Assembly (NCBI RefSeq): GCF_003719305.1
Contig: NZ_RARC01000047.1
Location: 1-35,288, forward strand
DNA: 35,288 nt
Source: Mycolicibacterium stellerae
Lineage (GTDB): Bacteria; Actinomycetota; Actinomycetes; Mycobacteriales; Mycobacteriaceae
Direction: 5' to 3'
In this document: piece by piece, positions 7,543 to 14,730 of the stretch
Numbering within the stretch: position 1 is the first letter of the stretch
How the letters are laid out: each line of letters starts with the position of its first letter
Position numbers and translations under genes: made by a program
Notes under the pieces: model-generated
Databases searched by the model: none
Told to the model about the DNA's origin: nothing
Seen by the model: the letters and a program-made list of their open reading frames with translations, nothing else

Positions 7543-8951
7543 ACCGTGGCCGCGCGCTCCGCGGCGATCTTGGGTCGACATAACACCAGATAGCATGCCC
7601 CAGCCAGCACGAAGCCGACGAAGAACGTGATATCTCCCAGTTGGGGGACGGCCTTGGCGATGTATCCGACGAACTTCTCCTGGTTCGAGAACAGCAGTAC
7701 AGACGCAACCAACCCGATGACAAACGACAACAGGCCGTTCCAGTTGGCGTAGGACCTGTCATACAGGAACCCGGCGACGGACTGGCCGCGGCGCAGGTAC
7801 TGGTCGGCGAATACGACGCCGAGCCACGGCCCGATCCAATAGGCGATGATCAGCAGGAACGCTTCGTAACTGTGGGCCGCATCGGGCAGCGCCCACCATG
7901 CGACGAGGAACCCGGCGACTCCGAAGAATACGGTGACGAGCGCCCGTGCGACGTGGGCGGGAAGCTTGATCCCGATCGTCACGAAAGCCATTGCACCGGA
8001 ATAGATGTTGATGGCGTTCGCGGCGATCGCTCCGACCGCGATGGCCAACAGGGTCGCCTTGGCCAACGGGGATGCCAGTTCGGACGTGAACGACCCGGTC
8101 GGATCGGCCAGCGTGGCCTCCCCCGTCGTCACCGACGCCACACCGACGATCTCCAGCACCGCACACGACACGAACAGTCCGGCAGACGCGAAGAATCCGG
8201 TGCGGGCGGCCGACACCGTCGACGGCAGGTAGCGCGTGAAGTCCGCCGCGTACGGCGTCCAGCCCGCTGCGTAGCCGAAGGCCGTCCCGACGGTGAGCAT
8301 GAATCCGCCCATGCCGCCTACACCCTCGGGCGCGGCGGGGCTCGCGAAGTCGGCGTGCATGAATATCGCCACCGACGCGACCGCGAAGATCACCGCGAGA
8401 ATCGGGAACGACCACCGTTCGAACGTCTGCACCAGGTTGTGCCCGAAGAATGCCAGGACGGTTTGCAGTGCCACGATGATGACCAGACCCACCAGCGGCC
8501 CGAACCCGAACAGGGTGGACAGCGCGAACGCCCCGCTGACGCTGTTGGTGGCGAACCAGCCAACGCCCGCCGTCACCGACATCAGCACCGCGGGCACGGC
8601 ATTTCCCTTGAAGCCGAATGCCAACCGGCCCAACACCATCTGTGGCACGCCATGCAGCGGTCCGCGAGCCGACAGGAAGTAGTGCGCGAGTGCCCCGAGG
8701 CCTGTGCCGATGGCGATGCCGACCACTGCCTGCCAGAACGTCATCCCAAAGGCAAGCACCGCGAGCATCCCGACGAATACGGTGGCGAATTCGAGGTTTG
8801 GCGATGTCCACGTCCAGAACAACTGGCTCGGGGAGCCGTGTCGGTCGGAGTGGGCGATGAACTCGTTGCCACCCGGTTCGACGGCGACGACGCGGTCGCG
8901 GTACGTGCCGTCAGTTTGGACTGAGGGTTCCGTCGAATCGGCGACTGTCAT
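7539..8951 (-). CDS. NCS1-family nucleobase (cytosine/purine) permease
   Basis: A 470-residue inner-membrane transporter with about 12 hydrophobic segments. NCS1 features are the N-terminal PSQLFWTWTSPN segment before the first helix, FGYAAGWTPYAADFTRYLP in the middle and the AINIYSGA segment. The family imports cytosine, purines, hydantoins or related rings with H+ or Na+. It is the first gene of the operon: its TGA overlaps the deaminase ATG, so import and deamination are co-expressed. Start: ATG 8951 (MTVADSTEP). No strong ribosome site precedes it, so the message may have a short or absent leader. Cytosine is the likeliest cargo, judged from the neighbour rather than from the permease itself. 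Confidence 0.92.
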   Translation of the reverse strand: MTVADSTEPSVQTDGTYRDRVVAVEPGGNEFIAHSDRHGSPSQLFWTWTSPNLEFATVFVGMLAVLAFGMTFWQAVVGIAIGTGLGALAHYFLSARGPLHGVPQMVLGRLAFGFKGNAVPAVLMSVTAGVGWFATNSVSGAFALSTLFGFGPLVGLVIIVALQTVLAFFGHNLVQTFERWSFPILAVIFAVASVAIFMHADFASPAAPEGVGGMGGFMLTVGTAFGYAAGWTPYAADFTRYLPSTVSAARTGFFASAGLFVSCAVLEIVGVASVTTGEATLADPTGSFTSELASPLAKATLLAIAVGAIAANAINIYSGAMAFVTIGIKLPAHVARALVTVFFGVAGFLVAWWALPDAAHSYEAFLLIIAYWIGPWLGVVFADQYLRRGQSVAGFLYDRSYANWNGLLSFVIGLVASVLLFSNQEKFVGYIAKAVPQLGDITFFVGFVLAGACYLVLCRPKIAAERAATV

Positions 8952-9027
8952 GAACTTAACGTCGCCGCAGCGTCACGTCCCCGCAACTTGAGCGGCCAAC
9001 AGTAACGCCGACGTAACTCTGGGGTCC

Positions 9028-9636
9028 TCAGTCGAACTCGGGCGCCTCGGTGCGCGTGCGCTTGAGCTCCCAGAAGTGCGGATACGACGCGAAGGTCACC
9101 GACGCATCCCACAGCTTGCCTGCCTCTTCGCCACGCGGGATCTTGGACAGCACAGGGCCGAAGAAGGCGACGCCGTTGATGTGAATCGTCGGCGTGCCGA
9201 CGTCGTCGCCGACAGCGTCCATGCCCTCGTGGTGGCTCTTGCGCAGCGCCTCGTCGTACTTGTCGGTGGCGGCGGCCTCGGCCAGCTCGGCGGGCAGCCC
9301 CACCTCCTCCAGCGACTCCTTGATGACGGCGTCGAAGTCCTTGTTGCCTTGGTTGTGAATGCGCGTGCCCATCGCGGTGTACAGCGGCGCGAGGATCTCA
9401 GAGCCCTTGGCCTGCTCGGCGGCGATGGCCACCCGCACCGGCTTCCATGCCTGCTTCAAGCCTTCGCGGTATTCCTCGGGCAGGTCACGGCCCTCGTTCA
9501 GCACCGCAAGACTCATCACGTGGAAGTCAACCTCGATGTCGCGGACCTTTTCCACCTCGAGAATCCAGCGCGATGTAATCCAGCACCACGGGCAGAGCGG
9601 GTCGAACCAGAAACCGGCGACGGACTTCTCTGACAT
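9028..9636 (-). CDS. DsbA-like thioredoxin-fold oxidoreductase (Rv2466c homologue, mycoredoxin-2-like)
   Basis: A 202-residue cytosolic thiol-disulphide oxidoreductase with the CPWC active site at residues 15-18 and the conserved cis-Pro loop DDVGTPTIHI. A helical insert separates the two, as in DsbA/FrnE relatives. Rv2466c is known as a mycothiol-dependent reductase under SigH control that activates the TP053 thienopyrimidine prodrug. The start is ATG 9636 (MSEKSVAGFWFD): GAGAGGA lies 8 bases upstream, whereas the longer frame from 9690 would cross the predicted SigH promoter. It is divergent from the DUF732 gene. Confidence 0.93.
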   Translation of the reverse strand: MSEKSVAGFWFDPLCPWCWITSRWILEVEKVRDIEVDFHVMSLAVLNEGRDLPEEYREGLKQAWKPVRVAIAAEQAKGSEILAPLYTAMGTRIHNQGNKDFDAVIKESLEEVGLPAELAEAAATDKYDEALRKSHHEGMDAVGDDVGTPTIHINGVAFFGPVLSKIPRGEEAGKLWDASVTFASYPHFWELKRTRTEAPEFD

Positions 9637-9684
9637 TGAACGGGTCCTCTCGATGGGTGACGTGGAACAAATCTCAGTCGGCAC

Positions 9685-9710
9685 AACCATGCGCCGCGCG
9701 ACGCTGTTCC
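9685..9710 (-). promoter_or_regulatory. SigH-type promoter of the Rv2466c homologue
   Basis: On the minus strand GGAACA (9710-9705) is followed after 17 bases by GTT (9687-9685). This matches the mycobacterial SigH pattern GGAAY(A)-N16-20-GTT. Initiation would fall near 9678, giving a leader of about 40 bases with the GAGAGGA ribosome site. The M. tuberculosis gene is a SigH regulon member. The site is a sequence match only. Confidence 0.6.
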
Positions 9711-9765
9711 AAACCTTTATGAAAGCGTGTTGTCAATGTGACCTGAGTACACCACTGTTACTCGA

Positions 9766-10167
9766 GTGACAATAATCGATCGATCCAGCACCTTGGCCGT
9801 GGCGGCCACCGTGATCGCAGCGGGCCTCTCGTTCGCCCCAGCTGCCCTCGCAGACACGACCAACGACGCATTCCTTAATGCGATCAACCGCGCCAACATC
9901 CCCTACGCCGACAACAACGCCGATCTCACCGCACAGTTGGGCCAGCAAGTGTGTCCGATGCTGGTCGAGCCGGGTAAGTCGTTCGCCGAGGTGGCGTCTT
10001 CCGTCGCCGACAACGGCATCAGCCCCGGCATGGCCTCGTTCTTCACCGGCATCGCGATTTCGATGTACTGCCCGCAGATGATGGGGTCGATCGGCAATGG
10101 CACGTTCCTGAATTCCCTACAGGGCCTGCAAGGGATTCCGGGCGTACCGCAGGTGCCGGGCTTCTAG
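9766..10167 (+). CDS. DUF732-family secreted protein
   Basis: A 133-residue exported protein of the mycobacterial DUF732 family, function unknown. Residues 1-29 are a signal peptide: a hydrophobic run (LAVAATVIAAGL) and an A-L-A cleavage site before Asp30. The mature part has the two family cysteines (about Cys63 in QQVCPML and Cys102 in MYCPQMM), likely forming a disulphide, and the FLNAINRANIPY start typical of the family. A Gly/Pro-rich end (GLQGIPGVPQVPGF) closes it. Start: GTG 9766. It sits between the Rv2466c and pepN homologues, which I recall as direct neighbours in M. tuberculosis. Confidence 0.88.
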   Translation: MTIIDRSSTLAVAATVIAAGLSFAPAALADTTNDAFLNAINRANIPYADNNADLTAQLGQQVCPMLVEPGKSFAEVASSVADNGISPGMASFFTGIAISMYCPQMMGSIGNGTFLNSLQGLQGIPGVPQVPGF

Positions 10168-10183
10168 CCAGACCACCAAACCT

Positions 10184-10198
10184 CCTCCTCGCGGGAGG
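10184..10198 (+). terminator. small hairpin between the DUF732 gene and pepN
   Basis: CCTCC (10184-10188) and GGAGG (10194-10198) form a 5-base stem around a 5-base loop, 17 bases after the DUF732 stop. There is no T-tract, so it is at best a weak terminator. The right arm could also act as a distant ribosome site for pepN, about 18 bases upstream. Confidence 0.25.
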
Positions 10199-10216
10199 GA
10201 CCACTAAGTTGGACGT

Positions 10217-12799
10217 GTGGTACTTCCCAACTTGACCCGCGACCAGGCCGTTGAACGAGCCGCCCTCGTCACCGTCGACCGCTACCGCGTCGACCTTGAC
10301 CTGACCGACGGCGCAGGCGCGCCCGGTGAGAAGACGTTCCACTCCGTGACGACAGTGGAGTTCGACGCGCTACCCGGCGCCGACACCTACGTCGATCTCG
10401 CCGCCGACACGGTGCAGCGCGCCACCCTCAACGGGATCGAGCTCGACGTGTCCGGCTACGACGAGGCCACCGGCATCGCGCTTGGCAGCCTGCAGCGGCG
10501 CAACACGCTCGTGGTCGACGCTTTGTGCCGTTATTCCAACACCGGTGAAGGTCTGCACCGGTTCGTCGATCCGGTCGACGACGAGGTCTACCTCTACTCG
10601 CAGTTCGAAACCGCGGACGCCAAAAGGATGTTCGCGTGTTTTGACCAGCCCGATTTGAAGGCGACCTTCGACATCACCGTCACGGCGCCCGCCCACTGGG
10701 AAGTGGTGTCCAACGGCGCCCCGGTCGGTGCAGACGTGGCCGGCGACACCAAGACCGTGACGTTCACCACGACCCCGCGGATGAGCACCTACCTCGTCGC
10801 GCTGATCGCCGGGCCCTACGCCTTCTGGCGCGACGCCTACAGCGATGAGCACGGCGAGATTCCGCTGGGATTGTTCTGCCGCAAATCGCTGGCCGAGTTC
10901 ATGGACGCCGACCGGTTGTTCACCGAAACCAAGCAGGGCTTCGACTTCTATCACCGCAACTTCGGTGAGCCCTACGCTTTCGGCAAGTACGACCAGCTCT
11001 TTGTCCCCGAGTTCAACGCGGGTGCGATGGAAAATGCCGGGGCCGTAACGTTTTTGGAAGACTACGTCTTCCGCAGCAAAGTCACCCGCGCGTCCTACGA
11101 GAGGCGCGCCGAGACGGTGCTGCACGAGATGGCGCACATGTGGTTCGGCGATCTGGTCACCATGAAGTGGTGGGACGACCTGTGGCTCAACGAGTCGTTC
11201 GCGACGTTCGCGTCGGTGCTGTGCCAGAGCGAAGCCACCGAATACAAGGAGGCGTGGACGACGTTCGCCAACGCCGAGAAGTCGTGGGCCTACCGGCAGG
11301 ACCAGCTGCCGTCGACACACCCGGTGGCCGCCGACATCCCCGACCTGCACGCCGTCGAGGTCAACTTCGACGGCATCACCTACGCCAAGGGCGCCAGCGT
11401 GCTCAAGCAACTGGTCGCCTACGTCGGCCTCGAGGCGTTCCTGGCCGGGCTGCGCGACTATTTCCGCGACCACGCCTTCGACAACGCCACCTTCGGTGAT
11501 CTGCTCGGCGCGCTGGAGAAGTCCTCCGGGCGCGACCTCTCGCACTGGGGCAGGCAGTGGCTGAAGACCACCGGGCTCAACACGCTGCGCGCCGACTTCG
11601 ACGTCGACACCGACGGCAAGTTCAGCCGCTTCGCCGTCAGCCAGAGCGGTGCCGAGCCGGGCGCCGGCGAGACCCGCGTGCACCGGCTGGCTGTCGGCAT
11701 CTATGACGACGACGGCTCCGGCAAGCTGGTCCGGGTGCACCGCGAGGAGCTCGACATCGAGGGGGAGTTAACTGAAGTTCCTGCGCTGCAAGGTGTTTCG
11801 CGCGGCAAGCTGATCCTGGTCAACGACGACGACCTGACCTACTGCTCGCTGCGCCTCGACCCTGAGTCGCTGGAGACGGCGCTGACCCGCATCGCCGACA
11901 TCGCCGAACCGCTCCCCCGGACGCTGTCGTGGTCGGCGGCGTGGGAGATGACGCGCGAGGCCGAGTTGAAGGCACGCGACTTCGTCGCGCTGATCGTCAA
12001 CGGCGTCGGCGCCGAGACCGAAGTCGGTGTGGCACAACGTCTGCTGATGCAGGCGCAGACCGCGCTGCGCTCCTACGCCGACCCCGACTGGGCGTGCGCG
12101 GAGGGCTGGCCGCTGTTCACCGACAAACTGCTCGAGCTGGCCCGCGCCGCCGAGCCCGGATCGGACCACCAGCTGGCCTACGTCAACGCGCTGTGCACGT
12201 CGGTGCTGGCGCTGCGACATGTCGCCGTGCTTGCCGCGCTTCTGGACACCGATCCCGGCGAGCACGGGCTGCCCGGTCTCGTCGTCGACACCGACCTGCG
12301 GTGGCGCATCGTCACCGCGCTGGCCGCCGCTGGCGACATCGACAACGACGGGCAGGCGACGCCGTTCATCGACGCCGAAGCCGAACGGGATCCGACGGCC
12401 GCGGGTAAGCGCAACGCCGCCCGCGCGGCTGCGGCCCGCCCGCAGATCGTCGTGAAGAACACCGCGTGGCAGCTGGTGATCGAGGACGACACCCTGCCCA
12501 ACATCGTCGGTCGGGCGATCATCGACGGCTTCGTGCAGTCGGGTCAGCAGGCCCTGCTGCAGCCGTTCACGGCGAAGTACTTCGACGCCATCCTCGGCGT
12601 GTGGGAGCGGCGGTCCAGCGAGGTCGCGCAGACGGTCGTCATCGGCCTTTACCCCTCGTGGGATATCAGCGACGACGCGCTGGCCGCCGCCGATCGGTTC
12701 CTGTCGGGTGACCTGCCGCCGTCGCTTCGGCGGCTGGTGATCGAAGGTCGCGCAGGGGTCGAGCGCGCGCTGCGCGCCCGCGCCTTCGACGTCAGCTAG
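10217..12799 (+). CDS. pepN: aminopeptidase N (M1 family zinc metallopeptidase)
   Basis: An 860-residue cytosolic aminopeptidase that trims N-terminal residues from peptides in protein turnover. Substrate-binding GAMEN is at about residue 268. The zinc/catalytic HEMAH (HExxH) is at about 303, with the third ligand Glu in NESFATF about 18 residues on. The catalytic domain is preceded by the beta-saddle domain and followed by the ERAP1-like helical C-terminal domain. Length matches Rv2467. Start: GTG 10217 (MVLPNLTRDQAVERAALVTVD), as in the remembered homologue. It converges on the Rv2468c homologue, and the four bases CTAG at 12796-12799 hold both stop codons. Confidence 0.96.
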   Translation: MVLPNLTRDQAVERAALVTVDRYRVDLDLTDGAGAPGEKTFHSVTTVEFDALPGADTYVDLAADTVQRATLNGIELDVSGYDEATGIALGSLQRRNTLVVDALCRYSNTGEGLHRFVDPVDDEVYLYSQFETADAKRMFACFDQPDLKATFDITVTAPAHWEVVSNGAPVGADVAGDTKTVTFTTTPRMSTYLVALIAGPYAFWRDAYSDEHGEIPLGLFCRKSLAEFMDADRLFTETKQGFDFYHRNFGEPYAFGKYDQLFVPEFNAGAMENAGAVTFLEDYVFRSKVTRASYERRAETVLHEMAHMWFGDLVTMKWWDDLWLNESFATFASVLCQSEATEYKEAWTTFANAEKSWAYRQDQLPSTHPVAADIPDLHAVEVNFDGITYAKGASVLKQLVAYVGLEAFLAGLRDYFRDHAFDNATFGDLLGALEKSSGRDLSHWGRQWLKTTGLNTLRADFDVDTDGKFSRFAVSQSGAEPGAGETRVHRLAVGIYDDDGSGKLVRVHREELDIEGELTEVPALQGVSRGKLILVNDDDLTYCSLRLDPESLETALTRIADIAEPLPRTLSWSAAWEMTREAELKARDFVALIVNGVGAETEVGVAQRLLMQAQTALRSYADPDWACAEGWPLFTDKLLELARAAEPGSDHQLAYVNALCTSVLALRHVAVLAALLDTDPGEHGLPGLVVDTDLRWRIVTALAAAGDIDNDGQATPFIDAEAERDPTAAGKRNAARAAAARPQIVVKNTAWQLVIEDDTLPNIVGRAIIDGFVQSGQQALLQPFTAKYFDAILGVWERRSSEVAQTVVIGLYPSWDISDDALAAADRFLSGDLPPSLRRLVIEGRAGVERALRARAFDVS

Positions 12800-13269
12800 G
12801 CCGGTGTAACGCCGGCGCTCATCACCTTGATCGCGCTGATCAGCCCGGCCATCAGGTTGCCGTAGTTGAACGAAGCCGCGGCGGCCTTCACGCCGAGCGG
12901 AGCGGACTCCTCGATGCCGCGGCCCTGCACGTCGGAGCCGTAGACGACCTCGATGGCCTTCTGGTTGGGCGACACCGCGAGCAACACCGCGTTGTTGGGA
13001 GTGGGCACCTTGGCCAGCACTTCGCGGGCGGTCGCGGCCGTGTCTGCGCCGAGGTCGCCGATGTAGACCGCGAAGCGGGCCTTGGCTTTCCGCGACCCGA
13101 ACTTCAGCGCGTCGTCGAGCCGTACCAGGTCCTTGACCGGAAACGGATAGGTAACCGACAGCTCGCCGGGCTGGGTGACTCCGGAGACTCGTCCGCTGGA
13201 GGTGACGACAAAGCCGTTGGGCAGCTCCAGCTCGTCCGATCCGCGCGTCGCGACTTCACCACTTGCCAC
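12796..13269 (-). CDS. DUF5130-type conserved protein (Rv2468c homologue)
   Basis: A 157-residue protein of the mycobacterial DUF5130/TPM-like type. Alternating strands and helices are visible: LVRLDDALKFGSRKAKARFAVYIGDL, then NNAVLLAVSPNQKAIEVVYG. This layout resembles TPM-domain proteins, with no predicted signal peptide; the C-terminal helix is moderately hydrophobic. Function is unknown. Its start (ATG 13269) overlaps the end of the upstream small membrane-protein gene by 14 bases, so the two are probably co-translated. It ends on the CTAG shared with pepN. Confidence 0.85.
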   Translation of the reverse strand: MASGEVATRGSDELELPNGFVVTSSGRVSGVTQPGELSVTYPFPVKDLVRLDDALKFGSRKAKARFAVYIGDLGADTAATAREVLAKVPTPNNAVLLAVSPNQKAIEVVYGSDVQGRGIEESAPLGVKAAAASFNYGNLMAGLISAIKVMSAGVTPA

Positions 13270-13492
13270 TGGCGCCGCCTCCTATCGTCAACGGGTGGGG
13301 ATGCCCATGGGACTGCGGCTCGTCGGCCGCCCACAGGATCGGTGCATGCGTCCACTCGGTGTCGGACATCTCGTAGGTCGCCGGGTGCGGGCTCTTGCGG
13401 TTCTTGCCGACGCCGTAGATCAGCACGATCAAGACCAACAGGACCAGCAGCGGCACGCCGCCGAGCAGCGAATGGGTAAGTGCGGTGCTCAC
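13256..13492 (-). CDS. small single-pass membrane protein (Rv2468A-like)
   Basis: A 78-residue protein with one strong membrane helix (residues ~10-27, VPLLVLLVLIVLIYGVG) followed by a basic KNRK stop-transfer and a hydrophilic, His/Pro-rich cytoplasmic tail (WTHAPILWAADEP). It reads as a real gene because it overlaps the DUF5130 gene by 14 bases on the same strand and follows the HNH gene closely. Start: GTG 13492, giving MSTALTHSLLGG, with only a weak ribosome site. The function is unknown. M. tuberculosis has a small gene at this place that I recall as Rv2468A. Confidence 0.75.
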   Translation of the reverse strand: MSTALTHSLLGGVPLLVLLVLIVLIYGVGKNRKSPHPATYEMSDTEWTHAPILWAADEPQSHGHPHPLTIGGGASGKW

Positions 13493-13518
13493 GACGCAAA
13501 CCCTATCGTGGCCACCGG

Positions 13519-14208
13519 CTACGCCGCGCCCTCACCCAGGTATCGCACCCACGCCGGGTCCAGTTCCTTGACCGTCGACAGCAGCCGCCAGTGCTGCCCC
13601 TTGGGCCGCGTCGGCGTCGAGCGCAGCGTCCAGCCCAGCTCGGCCAACATCCGGTCAGCCTTGCGGTGGTTACAGGTCGAACAGGCGGCCACGCAGTTCT
13701 CCCATGTGTGGTCGCCGCCGCGGCTGCGGGGCACCACGTGGTCGACGGTGTCGGCCTTGCCGCCGCAGTACGCGCAGCGGAACCGGTCGCGGTGCATCAA
13801 CGCCGCCCTCGTCATCGGAATGCGGGCCCGGTAGGGCACCCGCACGAAGGCCCGCAGCCTGATCACCGACGGCACCGTGACCGACCGGGTCGCCGAATGG
13901 ATCACCGGCCCCGACGGGTCGGCGTGAACGACGTCGGCCTTGCCGCACATCAGCATGACGACCGCCCTGCGCATCGGGAGGGCGGTCAACGGTTCGTAGG
14001 TCGAGTTGAGGAGAAGAACCCGACGGCGGCCCCAAAGCGAACCTTCGCGCGCGCCCGGACGAGTCTCGACGCTGTGCAGCAGCGTCGGGGTGGGCGCCAC
14101 CCCGGATAAACCCGCCGCCACCCCGGAATGCCGGTGGGCGCGGCTCTTGTTGCGATGCGCCATTCGTCCTCCGACCGACAGTCCACCATGGATTTGGGTA
14201 AATCGCAT
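13519..14208 (-). CDS. HNH endonuclease-domain protein (Rv2469c homologue)
   Basis: A 229-residue protein with a C-terminal HNH nuclease domain. Two zinc cysteine pairs (C145/C148 in CAYC and C176/C179 in CSTC) frame the core DHVVPRSRGG (His157), Asn171 and His181. The part before it (VLLLNSTYEPLTALPMRRAVVML) is the usual N-terminal region of this actinobacterial family. Cellular role is unknown; DNA repair or nicking is possible. Start: ATG 14208 has GGAGGT 7 bases upstream. ATG 14163 (MAHRNKSRAHRH) also has GGAGG, but only 4 bases away, and remains an alternative giving 214 residues. It is divergent from glbO. Confidence 0.9.
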   Translation of the reverse strand: MRFTQIHGGLSVGGRMAHRNKSRAHRHSGVAAGLSGVAPTPTLLHSVETRPGAREGSLWGRRRVLLLNSTYEPLTALPMRRAVVMLMCGKADVVHADPSGPVIHSATRSVTVPSVIRLRAFVRVPYRARIPMTRAALMHRDRFRCAYCGGKADTVDHVVPRSRGGDHTWENCVAACSTCNHRKADRMLAELGWTLRSTPTRPKGQHWRLLSTVKELDPAWVRYLGEGAA

Positions 14209-14294
14209 AGCAAATACCTCCGTGTCTGCTGGTCAACCGGATGAACTTCCCGTGACATCACCGGCAGGCACCCGGCTTCTGGCGGCTTGGGACA

Positions 14295-14699
14295 ATGGGT
14301 GACGTGACTCAGTCCCAGCGGTCCTTTTACGACGAGGTGGGTGGCCACGACACGTTCAATGCCATCGTGTCGCGGTTCTACGAGCTTGTCCGCGAGGACG
14401 AGATCCTGCGGCCGCTGTATCCCGAAGAGGATCTCGACGCCGCCGAGGTGCGGCTGCGGATGTTCCTCGAGCAGTACTGGGGCGGCCCGCGCACCTATTC
14501 CGACCAGCGCGGCCATCCTCGGCTCCGGATGCGGCACAGCCCGTTCAAGATCGGGTTCATCGAGCGCGACGCCTGGCTGAGGTGCATGCACACCGCGGTC
14601 GCGTCGGTCGACTCCGAAACCCTCGACGACGAACACCGTCGGGAGCTGCTGGCCTACCTCGAGATGGCCGCGCAATCGATGGTGAACTCGCCGTTCTGA
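14295..14699 (+). CDS. glbO: truncated haemoglobin O (group II)
   Basis: A 2-on-2 globin of about 130 residues that binds haem and O2, linked in mycobacteria to oxygen and redox handling near the membrane. Group II features are the FYDEVGG start, the B-helix VSRFYELV, the long YWGGPRTYSDQRGHPRLRMRHSPF segment with the proximal His (RMRH), the G-helix Trp (RDAWLRCM) and the ending MVNSPF. The segments agree closely with the remembered Rv2470. Start: ATG 14295 gives 134 residues; GTG 14304 (131 residues) is an in-frame alternative nearer the usual 128. AglA follows 31 bases downstream on the same strand. Confidence 0.95.
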   Translation: MGDVTQSQRSFYDEVGGHDTFNAIVSRFYELVREDEILRPLYPEEDLDAAEVRLRMFLEQYWGGPRTYSDQRGHPRLRMRHSPFKIGFIERDAWLRCMHTAVASVDSETLDDEHRRELLAYLEMAAQSMVNSPF

Positions 14700-14730
14700 A
14701 ACAGACACCGCGGCGGTGTAGGTTGCGGGC

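Noticed and set aside
7641..8924. Long open frame on the plus strand opposite the permease gene
   Set aside because: It is rich in Arg, His, Asp and Gln with no hydrophobic core. The other strand encodes a clear NCS1 permease; this is a GC-rich shadow.
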